This document shows positions 12,001 to 24,559 of a DNA stretch of 64,000 nucleotides, piece after piece. The notes under the pieces are model-generated. The model did no database searches. It had not been told where the DNA came from and saw only the letters and a list, made by a program, of their open reading frames with translations. Position numbers and translations under genes: made by a program. This stretch comes from Trogon surrucura (Eukaryota; Chordata; Aves; Trogoniformes; Trogonidae): NCBI GenBank assembly GCA_020746105.1, contig CM036626.1:19023001-19087000 (forward strand), read 5' to 3'. The number at the start of each line of letters is the position of its first letter. The first letter of the stretch is position 1.

Positions 12001-14435
12001 TACCAAAAAAAGAATCAAGCCAATCCTAGGGAAATGCCTTGCAAATTGCTTGGCTACTTTAAAAAGTACATATTCAAAGAGGTTAATACACCAACTTGTC
12101 TAACTAGAACGCTATCTGAAAACATCAGCAGCAGGGTAGAGACTATATGGAGTATTTCCTTGCAGAACTTCCTCTCTGATTATATATTTTATTGTCTGGT
12201 AAGGTACAGGCTCAGTGCACTAATGAAATAATCACCACTTCCTCCCACTTTCATGGATTTTAGGAATAATTGGCCCATTCTCAAAGGGCAAAAAAAGTAG
12301 AAATAAACCACATCCATACCAGCTACCCAAATAACTCACTCGCTTTTCCCCTTAAAAGCAAACAAAATATTTCAAAGATTATGACCTCCCTAAATAAAAA
12401 AAAAGCCACTTTTTATTTCTCCATCTGCATTGTACCTATCTGATCACTAATAATCAAATTCACAGAGAAAAAGACAGAGAGGAAGTAGGATACACTAAGG
12501 AAACTAAAAATTACTTGGTTCGAATATGCCTAAATCTCATTTTCTAATGTGAAGATGAGAAAGAAAATGGACTCACTGAGATTCTGAATGGTGGAAAAAT
12601 ATGTTAGGAAGAGAAAATAAGAGAAAATATGACTGTTTGTAGTAGGGCAGACAAGTCATTATACTCTGTGGATGCAGAATGTAATCTTCATGAATGTAGG
12701 AGTCTGTGGCTGATTTATTTTTTCATGTTTCATCAAATACTTTAAATATCCTTAAAGACATACTAAGTTAAGGACAGCTGAAGTAGCCTTTTAGCTTGTT
12801 TCACAATATTTTGGGAGTTATAGGAACTCTTCCAGTATAAAATTAGCAAATCACTGTGCTAGATTATTTTAATTTGTTTACTCTTTTATACCCTGGCTTA
12901 GAAGAGACTGTGTGTGAACAAGCTTTGCTCAGCCCTTTATGGAAAAGCAGACAAGACTCTCTGCACAATTCTTCATTATTTCCCTAGTTTTGTAGACTAC
13001 CAACATTTAAAGAGTTTATATAAACTGTTATGCAGGATTCATAACACATGCTTTAAGGCAGTATATTTGTAACAAGCAGAAAAATTTGCTTTTACTTAGA
13101 ATACCTCAAGACATCATTCAATTTGCCATCCGCAGCTGAGACTCGCCAACTGATTTGGAAAGAGCCGCGTCCTGTGTTGCCGTGCTTGTTGCCAAGCGAG
13201 TCACACATATTCCAAACTTAATACAAATGGTTTACACAACAGTAAGGGCTCTTTCACATTATTTTGAATCATTGCTTCACAATTCCATTCTCCTCCCTGC
13301 AAAAAAAATAATTTATTCTTCATAACCAAGGACTGGGGAGGAGAGCGGTTGCCAAGACGTTTTTTTTCCCAGCTAACACCACGTAACTTCTCCAGTGATT
13401 TTTTTTAAGCGTGGAAGAATCTGTTTATAAATACCCACAACCTGCATGGAATCTTCTAGAAGCTCACCTTTCCCAAAAAAAACTCTGTGCACTTTTGCAA
13501 CCAACTGCTGGAATCACCTCACTGGTACCTTGTGCTTCCTCATTTATTTGAAAACAGGCTACTGCTAACAGCTGCTCCTCTGCTTACTACATTGGTAGCT
13601 TATCTTCTCATTCAAGTCAATTTTTTTTCTAATTAGAGTACAAACAAGAGCTACCTTGGCACATAAAATGTGTTCACTTTGTATGAAGGAGCAGTACTAA
13701 TTATTTTATGTTAATTTCTTAAAAAAATAAATAATAAAATTAAGCAACAAGTAAATACATGGAATTCTTTTGATTATTGGCAACAGGCAACATATTGAGA
13801 TATGTCAACTTCTCAATAGCTGAAATGGCATATTTTTTTGCTACCATAATGGACATGTAATTGAACCTTTTTGAAGTATAAAGGGTAAAATAGATTTGAA
13901 AACAGCTTTGAGCCTTTTTTCTCCCCTAAGTATGTTCCAACTTGGCATGGCAACAAATTAGGAAATCTAACTGGCTGCATTTCAAACTTAAGTCTTGGGT
14001 CTTTTCATTCTGGATTGAAAGTTGATGCTGATGGAGAGCCTTTTACTGTATTAAAACATTTTGGATCAGGTAGTTGGTTAGGAATTAAGATGATCAGAAC
14101 ACTGATCTCACTATTACTTTACAACTCCGCAGCAAAGCTTTTATCATTCGGTGAAATAACAATAAGAGCTTCCACTCTCACTTATTACACACCAGCTTCG
14201 GTTTTTATCTACGTTGCATTTCATTATATAGTTTATGACCATGTTTTCCACCACAAATAATGTTTTTCGCATTTGCATCTGCGTCTTAATAGGAAACTCG
14301 AGTCCAAAACATAATAATTGTTGAAGGTGCAAGCAATTATTAAAAATTGGGCTACAAATTTGGGAGATTTAAAAACTTCATCTTCTTGTGGAACGTTTCT
14401 TTATAGGATTAATAGGCAGTGGTTACTTGTGTAAG
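12001..14435. other. Unique noncoding DNA with small symmetric motifs
   Basis: No gene is supported. A perfect 14-bp palindrome (AGTTTATATAAACT) lies at 13013-13026. The string GTTGCCAAG occurs at 13188-13196 and again at 13348-13356. It resembles an RFX or NF-I half-site, and both copies sit in locally CpG-bearing sequence. Function is not demonstrated. Confidence 0.45.
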
Positions 14436-14464
14436 TGAAATACACTTAAATATAGTGTATTTCA
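14436..14464. repeat. Perfect 11-bp inverted repeat, 7-bp spacer
   Basis: TGAAATACACT (14436-14446) and AGTGTATTTCA (14454-14464) are exact reverse complements around TAAATAT. Pairing stops on both sides. It could be a hairpin, a dimeric transcription-factor site or the remnant tip of a palindromic element. No family is recognised. Confidence 0.7.
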
Positions 14465-17400
14465 AGGACACTCACCAAGATTCTTTTGGAAATTAGTTTA
14501 ACATCCTTAGTTCAGCTATGCTGCTCATTCAGGGTTTGGCCACTTTATCCCTCTTCGTTATATATAAATAGAACCTGATAAGAGAATCTGTTTCCCTAAC
14601 AATTCTTTCATTTTTCTAATTCCTTCTGAATCACATCTCTAAGTCTTTTGCTGAATGGAGCACAGACACTGCAGAGATCAGAAGTCAAAATACACCTCAC
14701 CACAGCCTTCGCTGGAAGCAGAAGGATTTGCATTTTAACACACTTTCTGCACTCCCACTTTAGAGGCTAGCAAGCTGAATGCTTACGAATTGATCATCTG
14801 GGCACTATCCAGCCCAAGATTTAAAGACTGGTAACAGTTTAAGGAGCACACAACCTTTTTATGTGTGTTAAGCTGCTCACGTCAAAGTACCTGGTGCCCC
14901 GGAGACGTTTCCAGTAGGTTTTCTTAACATATTCTGCTGCAACCTTTTGCCCTAGTTTACACAAGACCTTAGCAACGATATAATTTCTGAGCATCTCATG
15001 TGAAACTGTTCTTCCCTTAGCGCTACTTGTTTTATTTTCCCATATATTCTGCTCTGCTCAAGTTACTCAAAATAGGCTCATATAGCTCCAATTATGCGAA
15101 GCACAATGTGATATGTCAGTGTACTACAGCGAGAGCGAGCAGAAGACTGGCACGGAGGAGTAACAGATCAGAGTTTCACAAGCTAACAAAAAAAACCCAT
15201 TTAGTTGCCTCAACATGTGAAAAAATAGAAAAGTTTTCTTATTTTTTTTTTCTCTTCTCCGCTATATTCTAGTAACAGATTTGTATTTGTACTCCCCAGA
15301 TTTCCTCAGGGACACATCTTTCCCATCAACTGATCAGCTGAGGCCTGACCCTTTCTTTTTTTATTTGACTCTTTATCATCACAACATCAAGGGCTTGATT
15401 CCCATCCCTTGCTGTCAAAGGATTTGCCTTTTTTTGCCCTGCCCTTCGTAATAACTTTCAGTGTGTAAGTATTTTCTTATAATAAACTACCAATGCATGA
15501 ACTGGGAGCCAGACCAAGATAAGATTTCCCCTATGATTCCTTATCCTATCTAGCATTTCACGTGTGGGTTGGTTGTTTTTTGTTTGTTTGAAATGGGGCA
15601 ATGCACAATGGATGAAGCATATGTCAAGTGGTTTGTGGAAGTTTGATTCAGAAACCACGGTTAACCCACAGATTGAAAAATATAGTGTGCGCTGAAACGT
15701 TCATTAGCCATCTCTGGCTTGGAATTTCATATTTTAAACTTCTCAATACGCCGTCGGTAACGGTACTTTCGGGAAGTGTTGGGTAACTGGAAGCATTAGG
15801 TAGCTTGCAGAACAAACTGCCTGCGTGTCTTGCTGGCAATTGCAACAAGATGCAATTTCACGAGACACTAAAGCAATTTGGGTTACTCGCCATAAAAACC
15901 CTTCAACAGAAAGTGCACACAGTGAGCTCTTCCAGGCTATCTCAGCAAAATGACACATCGTTCTTGCTCTGTTTACAGCACGTTGAACAAGTGCTGCTGT
16001 GCCGCCCGTTTTCCATGGAGTAAGACCCTCCCGTCCCTTCCTCTCCATATGGCTCTTCCCATCAAGGAGTCAGCAAAGGACGCAGCAGCCGTTCAGACGC
16101 GTAATCCTGGATTCTTTTCAGCTGGTGCTTTTTTTCTTTTGGTTGCATTAAAGTCGTAACAAATCATATCAGCTGTTAAAATATCCTGCGGAACAACGTG
16201 ATTGAACTAATGACAAAGCAATCACCATCATGTGCTTCCTCGCCATCAGCCTGAGCCATGGCCAGTTGCTCATGACGTTACGGCGTATCGGAGGCCACTA
16301 CTTTTTCTCCCCCTCTCTACATCAAACACCAGCTCTTTTTCCTGTTGAGTGTCCTTCTGTAAAACCTTTATGCTTTTCAAATGGGCAGGACTCCTGGATT
16401 ACATTTTTTTTTGACAAGATAGATGAGACTACTTTTCACAGGAGACCAAGGAAAGTAATGAGCTGTAATCTTTGAGTTGGAAGATATCTATCTTTTTTAA
16501 TTACAGGTAGATTATTTCTATATTAGCCCCCATGGCAAAAGGCAGCGCTGCATAGGTTTCTCAAAGCAGGGCTGCATCAAGAGGAAGGGATTATAAGAGT
16601 TTGGGACCTTGGCAGAAAGAAAAGGATTTTCAAACTGGAGTCTGTTTTGAATTTTGTAAGTCTGTGCTATTTACATTATTCAGCAATAAGGTATTTTGAC
16701 CCTGTTATTCACTACAAATAACAAGATATTGCCACCACATGAGTAAGTGATGGTCCCTACCAACATTTCTGCCTTAGTCTGAAAAGTCTCCACTGTCCTT
16801 GTCAAGCAAAGCTGTAGCCCGTCACACCAGTTAGAACAATTTAAACCCTTTTAACCAAAATATCTGCCTGCCTACGTATTTTTAAACATGGGTATCCTTT
16901 ACCTTATGCTTGAAAGAAGGAAATATTGTCTTACTTTCTGAACATTGGGTATTTTAATCATTCCTGATTTATTCTTCATGTCTTGGTCTGAAAATAACAC
17001 CTTAACTTGTCATACTTCTGGGACATACTTATCCAGCTAGCTTATACCTGAAAAAAACAGAAGTGATTTTCTTGTTGAGCCTTGACTCCTCACATGCAGC
17101 TCTGGTTTAACCACTTTCACAGCCATGGCTTTGCTAGGGAGAACTGCCAGAGCAGCTGATGGAAAGAGATCAGCTCATTCTCCAGCAAGGATTTTAGGAG
17201 CTTGTCACAAAGAGACATTATTCACGTGGTCCCACTCTGTTTTGCTCTCAGAGACCAAGGTGCTTCCTCAAGATAGACTTTTTATTTTGTATTAACAAGT
17301 TTTCTTTTCCTTACGTGTGTGCCAAAGCCTTGAAAATGTCTGGACTCTTGAAATTTTGCTGTCGAAGACAGGATGGCTTGACCTACTGTGGAGGTGGACA

Positions 17401-18479
17401 TGTTGAGTGTTTCAACTCCTTGTGATCAGCCTAGTCACTTAGAAGGGACAGCATGGCCAAATGCCTCATCTAAAACCTTCAAGAGAGACGCCAGTTCTTG
17501 TAGCACAGCTGCTTTTCTCAGTCCTGACCCTAAGAGAAGTCCATAAGAAACCTAGAGTGAAATCCAGATGCTGCTCATATCACAGCTTAGCCATAGCGAG
17601 TAGAACTAGGATATACCAAAACTGTAGCTTGAAAGTTGTTGGAGAACATCAATATAAAAATATTTATTGTTTGGAGCCAAATTATGTCACAGTTCTGTTA
17701 ATGGATTATTTTTTTATTCTTTAAACACAAGTTTGTTTCATGAATGGTACTTGTTTTGTGCGTAAAGCAATGAAAAAGTGTAGGGGTTCCCTGGGAAGCA
17801 GCATTCACAGTGAAATTTCACACAGCCCTACTCTTTTTTTTAAGTTTATTCCTTAGTATTCTGCTGAAATGTCTTCCAGGGATGACTCTATGCTGAAACT
17901 CACTGAACCAAAGGGATATACCTGCTTGTAAGGGATGAAAAATGACATAGACACACCTACATCTTGAGAAAATAAGATAAAATAAAGACAACAACACAGA
18001 GAGAAGGAAAAGGGAAGACTTCAAAATAAAAGCAAGAAAGAGTAAAAGGGAATTAGAGAGACAGAGAAATCTAAACGAAAAAAAAATGAGTTTAGGAAGG
18101 ATATACATACTGGTAAATGTCTTTGGCATGGCTCCTCAGTTGGTGAGTTGAGCACTCTACACCTAGAAAATATTATTATGCGAGTGTGCAAAAATTAAGC
18201 TGCAAAGCAGAAAGCTGTAACAAAGTCAGCTCATACTAAAGGAGTTACAAGTTCTGCTTCCTGTGTTGCACCTCACAGGTTGTATAACTTTACATTTAAT
18301 GGATATTCTCAACTGGAGTCCTATTTGCGAACTGGAGGGAATGCTATTAGTATGCTAATCAGTTCAGCAAAGTAAATTGGTTATAAGAGTGGGGTTCTAG
18401 GGAAAGGTACAAGAGGGGAATATTTTTTAATTAGCACGCTATGAAGTCTGTTCTCCCCTTGACGCCTGTGTGTATCCCC
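14465..18479. other. Unique noncoding DNA
   Basis: No gene or clear interspersed repeat is recognised. A small CpG-bearing patch lies at about 15745-15775. Open frames such as 15743-16048 (minus, 101 codons) and 17818-18129 (minus, 103 codons) have no recognisable domains, and the second has low-complexity composition. Confidence 0.5.
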
Positions 18480-21400
18480 TATTGACATTAATTTCAGTGA
18501 CTTCCGTTGAAATCAAGGGGGATTGCATCGCTCCAACGCAATCGGGACGCATCCGAGGGAAGGGATGGTGGCCGCTCTCTCATCCGAAGCTGTGGAAGTG
18601 CTGGCAGGTCCTAAGCAAGGCTCTTGCAGAGGGAAGCATTGCTTATGTCCCATCAGGCATGCACCTTTTGAAGGTATGTGGATTCTCTCACAGTTTAGAA
18701 AAGAGATTTCCACCTCAGTTTCAGTCAACTGTCAGTTTTTATTGCAAATTCCAGCTGGGTTTAGTGCTTATCCTGGACTCAGGCTAAATTCACATTTGCT
18801 GCAGATGGACTTGTAGAGTTTATCACTGGTGTTTGAAATACCTGAGAGAATCAGCCCTGAAAAACAATCTTGCTCTCTGATTATTTCTTTTTATTAAAAA
18901 AGTTTCTTTGGTTTACAAGCCTTGAATGAACCCTTAGAAGAGTTGATGGAGAAAATAATTAAATCACCAAGAAAAATTGTATTTTGGGAATCATAATGCG
19001 AGTAATGAAAACAGGCAATAATTTGCAGTTTGGTATGTGGATTTTATCGCTTGAACCACATTTTTCTAAATTATTTTCCTTCAATATCTGCTACCCTCGG
19101 GAGAGTTACAGTGTTTTCAAAGTCAATGCCCAAACTTCCGTTTCCCATGTAATTTCTCATTGACCTTATGTTAGTGCTTTCCTACTTGATACCTCAAATT
19201 CTTAAACAATGTCAAAAGTTGGGGCTTTATTCTCATACTTCTACATTTTACTTACAGTGTTACTATAAAGTACTTTGGAATCAATTCCCTTATCTAGAAC
19301 CTTGAGATCTACCTGTTGATGAAGACTCCTTGGACTTGTAGAGAGCCAGATATCATGTAGCCATGAGCCAGAGGACATTGTTGAAGGAAGGTCATCAGGT
19401 CTAGGATTTCTGCAAAAACTGGACACCTCACACCTTTGCAAGCTCCAAGCTTTTCTGGGTGCATCTCACACATGTCCTCCCCTGCTCTGGACAGAGAGAG
19501 GATAAATTAGTGCTGAGCTTACTGAAGCTCCTATTTATATAACAAGGCCAGATTTTCATCCTATGCTTTCGCTTATTTATATCTTACTATGGAAAAAAAT
19601 CAATAGATTTAAATCCTTGAGAGAAAGTTAAGATGCCTCTATGATTTTCTCGACAAAAGTTTCAAAAGAGCTCCAGCATTACTGTGAGATCCTCTGGAAA
19701 GTCGACTTTAATTTCATCTCTTGCAGGTAGAGGGTAAGTGACAGTTCTGTTGTATTAATTTCTGGGTAAATTTATTTCACTGAATTAAAGGGTTTTAACA
19801 TTATTAGAGCACAATATTGTCTAATAAAAAGTAAAACATCGTTGGGGTTTCACGGGCCTCAGTCTTAATCTCATTGCAGTAACCACCTCAAACATACGCC
19901 TAAGGATTATTAAAATACTGAAGAAATGTTGTATTAGAACATATGAATATAAAAGTATCTGTTAATTGGTCTACACATCAGGTGTCCTAGCAGCTTTATC
20001 TCCTTTATCTTGGGCTCAAGAGATATTTAGAAAGGCAACTCTCCATTTGGTGCCTTTTTCTTTCTTTTTTTTTTTGGTAGAAAAAATAAAATAAAATACA
20101 AGCTAATAATCTTTCAGAGAAAATGAGGAGATAGTTAAGACAATTTGGAACTGTTTGCTACTGAACCTGAATCCTGGGGGCAAAAGGATTGAAGGTTACA
20201 GTTGAGACCAGTAAATGTAAACATAGCAAATAGAACCCCAACACCCCAAATCCCCACTGAAACTAATAAAGAGGACACATTGCAAACGTGGCTTCTCTAA
20301 CTGGCGTGGATTTACTTCTGCAGCCTGACCCAGACTGAAGGGCTGCAGGCACTTACAGTGCTTTTTCCAGACCATGAGACTCTCCTGAATTAATTCTTGA
20401 GAGAACTCGAGCAGATCAACCGGGAAAGCTTGCAGTCTCGGGTCTGACAGAGAATCAGCCACGACCTATTCTCCAACAGTTACATCACCTCAACTACAAG
20501 CACTGACGGTATTTCTAGAGTGATTCAAGCTCCTAACTGCTACGAAACTGGAAGAATGTGATTCTTATATCTGCACTCCCTGTTCACAGTGAGCGATTAA
20601 AACTTTAATGATTTCTTGCATGAGGATCCAAACTTTTCCATTTTAAGGACTACATATTTCTTCTTATGGAGCTTCCACTGGCCAGGTATGAAGTTGAAAT
20701 GCTCACAACCTGCTCTTTCTATAAGGGCTGCATCAATCTGCAGAACACACTAAGGGATTTATAACCACATTAAATCATAAACAAGATGGGACTGATGGAC
20801 GTGCTGGATTTCTACTAACAGCTAAACTCCACCGATTCCGAGGTTAAAGGACTTTAATCTAATTAAGACAAGTTTTCCCAAATCTTTTAACAAGTCATCC
20901 TTGAGGTCCTTTTGCTACTACCATCCTTCCCATCTGCGAATTCGAGAAGGAGGTATGACACTATTAGCTGTTTTAGTGCCCCGTAGGGCAGACCAACCCC
21001 TTAATTCCCCTTTTCTGATGGGGTATGCTAATATACAACTGTGATTTATATTAGTAACATGATGCAGTCATCTATATTAAACTCAAAAAAAAAGAAAAAA
21101 GGCTTATGGCACATAATCTTACCTGTTGCTATGTCGGAAGCTCATTTTCAGCACAGTCAGGCACCATGACCCCTAAGGGCTTCCTTAGAATAATTGTTTC
21201 CTAGAGCTGAGCTCAACATCAGGGGAGATTTATTGTCCCTAGATATGATTTTTAGATATGGTTGTACTAAAATGCCTGTTTCTTAATCTGGATGCAAACA
21301 GGTGGTCCATATAGTTTGTATCAGTGATTCGTCATCTTTTTAAGCATTCTTCCAAATCCAGAACCATTTGCAGACTCACTCAATAACAGCTATTTTTCCT

Positions 21401-21499
21401 TTGAAATCATAAACAAAATGCCGAAAATAACAAAGGGATAAGAAATTAATGGAGTCCATCAGAAAAGGAAATACATGGCGAGTAAAGATCACTTCCTAG
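18480..21499. other. Noncoding DNA, possible old repeat at its start
   Basis: About 18480-18550 contains GTGACTTCCGTTGAAATCAA followed by a GGGGGATTGC run. This resembles the 'tgacttcaatgg'-type units of old sauropsid repeats but is too short and diverged to assign. The remainder is unique DNA without recognised genes or repeats. Confidence 0.4.
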
Positions 21500-21940
21500 A
21501 GCTAGTCTGAGCCCTCTCAGCCTATTTTTAATCCATTTTATGTGAACTGTTTATTTTTATCTCTCTATTTTTTTAATCAGTGTCATGCTGTACCAAGTCA
21601 AATACTTTACAGAAGGCTATTACAAGAACATTATTATGGTTATCAACAAAATTTGTAATCTCATTCACAAAAAAGTAATTTTGACAGGATCTGCTTTCCC
21701 TAAGCCCGCGCTGATTGACGTTAATTAGATTTCTACCGTTAATCCTTTATTAATCGAATTTAAATCAGCCATTCCAGGACCGGTATCAATCTGACAAACC
21801 TGTAATTACCAGGGTCACCTCATTTTACTCTTTTAAATACTGGAATAACATTTGCTTTTCCCAGCCTCCTGGAACTCCCCCACCGTTCCTAAACTCATTT
21901 AAAAATTCAGACCAGCAGCTGGAGGCACCCGAGCGCGGCG
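21500..21940 (-). pseudogene. Decayed reverse transcriptase of a CR1/L3-like LINE
   Basis: Read on the minus strand, several reverse-transcriptase blocks of CR1-clade LINEs appear in the correct order but in shifting frames. They are a VPGGWEK segment (family VPEDWKK), then IPVFKR...GDPGNYRFV (family IPIFKKG...DPGNYRPVS), then RSCQ...NEITNFVDN, FCKVFDLVQHD (palm motif A, family LDFSKAFDTVQHD), and finally VHIKWIKNRL (family VRWIKNWLS). The Asp expected at the start of motif A reads Ala, and stops and frameshifts interrupt the frame, so the enzyme is dead. Only the fingers/palm part remains; the upstream endonuclease and the 3' end are not seen. The family resembles old amniote CR1/L3 elements rather than young avian CR1. 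Boundaries are approximate. Confidence 0.8.
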
Positions 21941-23704
21941 CACGCTCTTTATCAGCCACTGCAAGATTTGGCAAAACTTGTAGTATCACCGGGCTGCTCG
22001 GGGCTTTGCTTTTAGCTCCCTCATTGGTCATGGTCCCACAGCAGTGTTGTAAGAGATGCGGTCGTGGTTGATCAAGCCAGGCCCTTAGAAATCAGAAGAT
22101 AAGAGGGAAAGAAAGAAGAAATAAGACAAGAAAGAAAAGGATGCATGAAGCTGAGTTGACAGCAAACCCCATGTCTCACTGTCCATGTCCTGTAGAAGAT
22201 GTCCTCATAAGCTGCTTCTGCAGGTCCCCTCTCCAGCCCATGTGGCCATGCCAAGTCCTGGGGACAATCCACTCATCCCTAGTTCCTCCAAATCATGCTT
22301 CAGCAAGGGCTGAGAGTTTCACCCCAGCTCTCCCCCAGAACTGCTTTAATCTTAACAATCAGAGGTGTGGAAGCAAGTCATTATATGCAAATCTTCAGTT
22401 GACTTCCCTGAAGCTTTTTAAACTATCTTGAAGTTGTTGACAATGCAGTTCTGGGCGGTTCTTCGTTCATAATAAAGAAATGAGGTGGGACCAGGGCGAT
22501 GGTAGCACAGAAGTTGGTGGTCTCCAAGTCTCCTTTTTAAATGCAGCTTTTTTCCTTTCGATTCTCCTTTCTAATCCTCAGCCGAAAGCCTCTAAGTCTT
22601 CTAAGGAAGCTCCAAGGATACAGTGGGTGGAAACATCAATATCACCTTTATTTTGCCAACTAATGAGTCCTGGTGTCCAACCCACCAGTTTTATTCCATT
22701 CTTTGCAACCCTCTTCTCTTTTCCACCAGTTATTACCTTAACTCAGTCTTAGGGTGGTCTGGAGAGCACTATTTCTTTGGTCTAATTTCATTTTTTCTTC
22801 TATCAAGCAAAACCATTGCAGAAGGCTGGAGGATTTATGACATTTTCAGCTCTTTTCCAACAAGCAAGCACTTTGTATGGATAATTCTGCTAGACAAGAA
22901 ATTTTTTTCAAGAAATCCTTTTTGTTTTAATGGTAGAAACTTATCTTGGAATGAGATTAATATTAATCTATAGAAAAGAACAAGATAAAGATAGATTTTG
23001 CCTATTAAATTTAAGAATGACAATCAGTTAAGTGTCTACTAAGTACAGCTAAATTAAAATGAAACACCAGGAGAAGTGCATATGACAGGCTATAGTGTAT
23101 TAAATGGTTTCATTATCCTCTGATATAATGAATAACAAATGGATTTGGAAATTGATGCAATGTTTGGAAAAAAGTATTCCTGTAGAATTGTAATAAAATT
23201 AGGCTGAATTTATGTTTCCACCATTAGAATTTTCAATGCCATCTCACAATGTTAGCTGTGGGTTTTAATGTCTGTTTATGTGCCTTTTTTTGAGTAGAAT
23301 TTGAAATTCGTTGATCAGTTATCATGTAAGAACTACTTAAGAATAAATCCATATTAAATTAGAAAAACTAGGTAAGATAAGAATGTAGCATTTGTAATGT
23401 CAGTAGGGAAAAACGTAAAAACAGAAATATGTTTAAATTAGAAATGAATTAATTTAATTAGGTATTAAAGCAGCCAGTACTCACAGAGGTTGTGCTGCTT
23501 CTGTATATTCTAAATAAGTTTTCTTGCAGCACAGCCTTGTTATCACGCTAAAAATTTTTTAGTGTGTTATACCTGAAAGATCCAATAGATTAAATTTTGT
23601 TCAATAGATTTTCCTACTGAACCAGACTGTTTAAAATTCTCCATGAAATGTAAAGATGGATTTAAAATTTATGAACAGGAGCATACAATGACATAGGGCA
23701 GATT
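21941..23704. other. Unique noncoding DNA
   Basis: No gene or further repeat is recognised. The sequence becomes AT-rich after about 22750. The overlapping open frames at 22141-22973 have no recognisable domains. Confidence 0.5.
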
Positions 23705-23723
23705 AAAAAAAAAAAAAAAAAAA
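23705..23723. repeat. Poly(A) tract, 19 A
   Basis: An uninterrupted A19 run follows CAGATT. No upstream retrocopy or target-site duplication was recognised, so I do not call a processed pseudogene. Confidence 0.8.
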
Positions 23724-24531
23724 GTGCAATTTAACATAAAGTATTATTAGTAATAACATTTGCAATCAATCACCCTTCTTATCTACTCATATGTCTTTAG
23801 ATTATATCTTTTAAAAAGCCCTAGTGAAGACAAATCGTAGTGTCAAGCTGAGCACTGCAGCTCAGGTTTGCAAAGGACCACGGTGGAATTCATCACCTCA
23901 GCGCCCAACTCCTTGCTGGAGACTCACACGAGCTGCTCCTTCTGCATGGAGGAAAAATTAAACTAGCTCTTGTTCGAGAAAGACAAGGAAGAAATCGAAG
24001 ATTCCCTTTCGTGAAGAAAAGCTTCAGAACATCTCTTCTCCCGTCTGTATTTTAATATGAACGATTATAAAAACTGTTAAAAAAATATACGTGAAATCCA
24101 CGTTATTTTGCAGGGATTTTTAGCCCCCTATTAATAGGTTGCTATGCAGAAGAGGTTTTTGTCACTCTGCCTATTGTTCTGCCTGCTGAGTAATTCCAAG
24201 GTCACAGAAAGGAAATACAAATAGAAAAACTGGGGTGGGGGAAAGGCACCAAGAGGGAATGATACTGTTCTGGGGGCTGAAGAGGAAGACCAACAGACAA
24301 ATGAGATAAACGGAATTTTAGCATCATTCTCTGTTGTTTCCTCTATTGTATTATTCTTTCCAGCACCTCAACAAGAAATAAATAATGTGTCAGAAATGCA
24401 GGAAATTAAGGAGGCCACAACAAAAACAACCCGCAAAAGAGATTGCAATTTGAATTATCCAGGAAGACATTCAGAAGCGAAGCGGAGCTGGTGCCGGTGC
24501 TGCAGAAGAGAACAGAAAAGCTGCAGAAAGG
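23724..24531. other. Unique noncoding DNA
   Basis: No gene is supported. The frame at 24387-24578 becomes a lysine run because it reads through the poly(A) tract that follows. Confidence 0.5.
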
Positions 24532-24559
24532 AAAAAAAAAAAAAAAAAAAGAAAAAAAA
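24532..24559. repeat. Poly(A) tract, A19-G-A8
   Basis: This is a near-pure A run with one G. The 200 bases upstream do not match any transcript or repeat I recognise. Confidence 0.8.

Noticed and set aside
12517-12526. GGTTCGAATA resembling a tRNA B-box
   Set aside because: No A-box or cloverleaf arms at the expected distance upstream.
18480-18550. 'tgacttcaatgg'-type old sauropsid repeat
   Set aside because: Similarity is suggestive but too short and diverged; no second arm could be paired convincingly.
23705-24559. Two A19 tracts as tails of processed retrocopies
   Set aside because: No transcript-like sequence or target duplication upstream, and bird CR1 machinery rarely makes poly(A) retrocopies.
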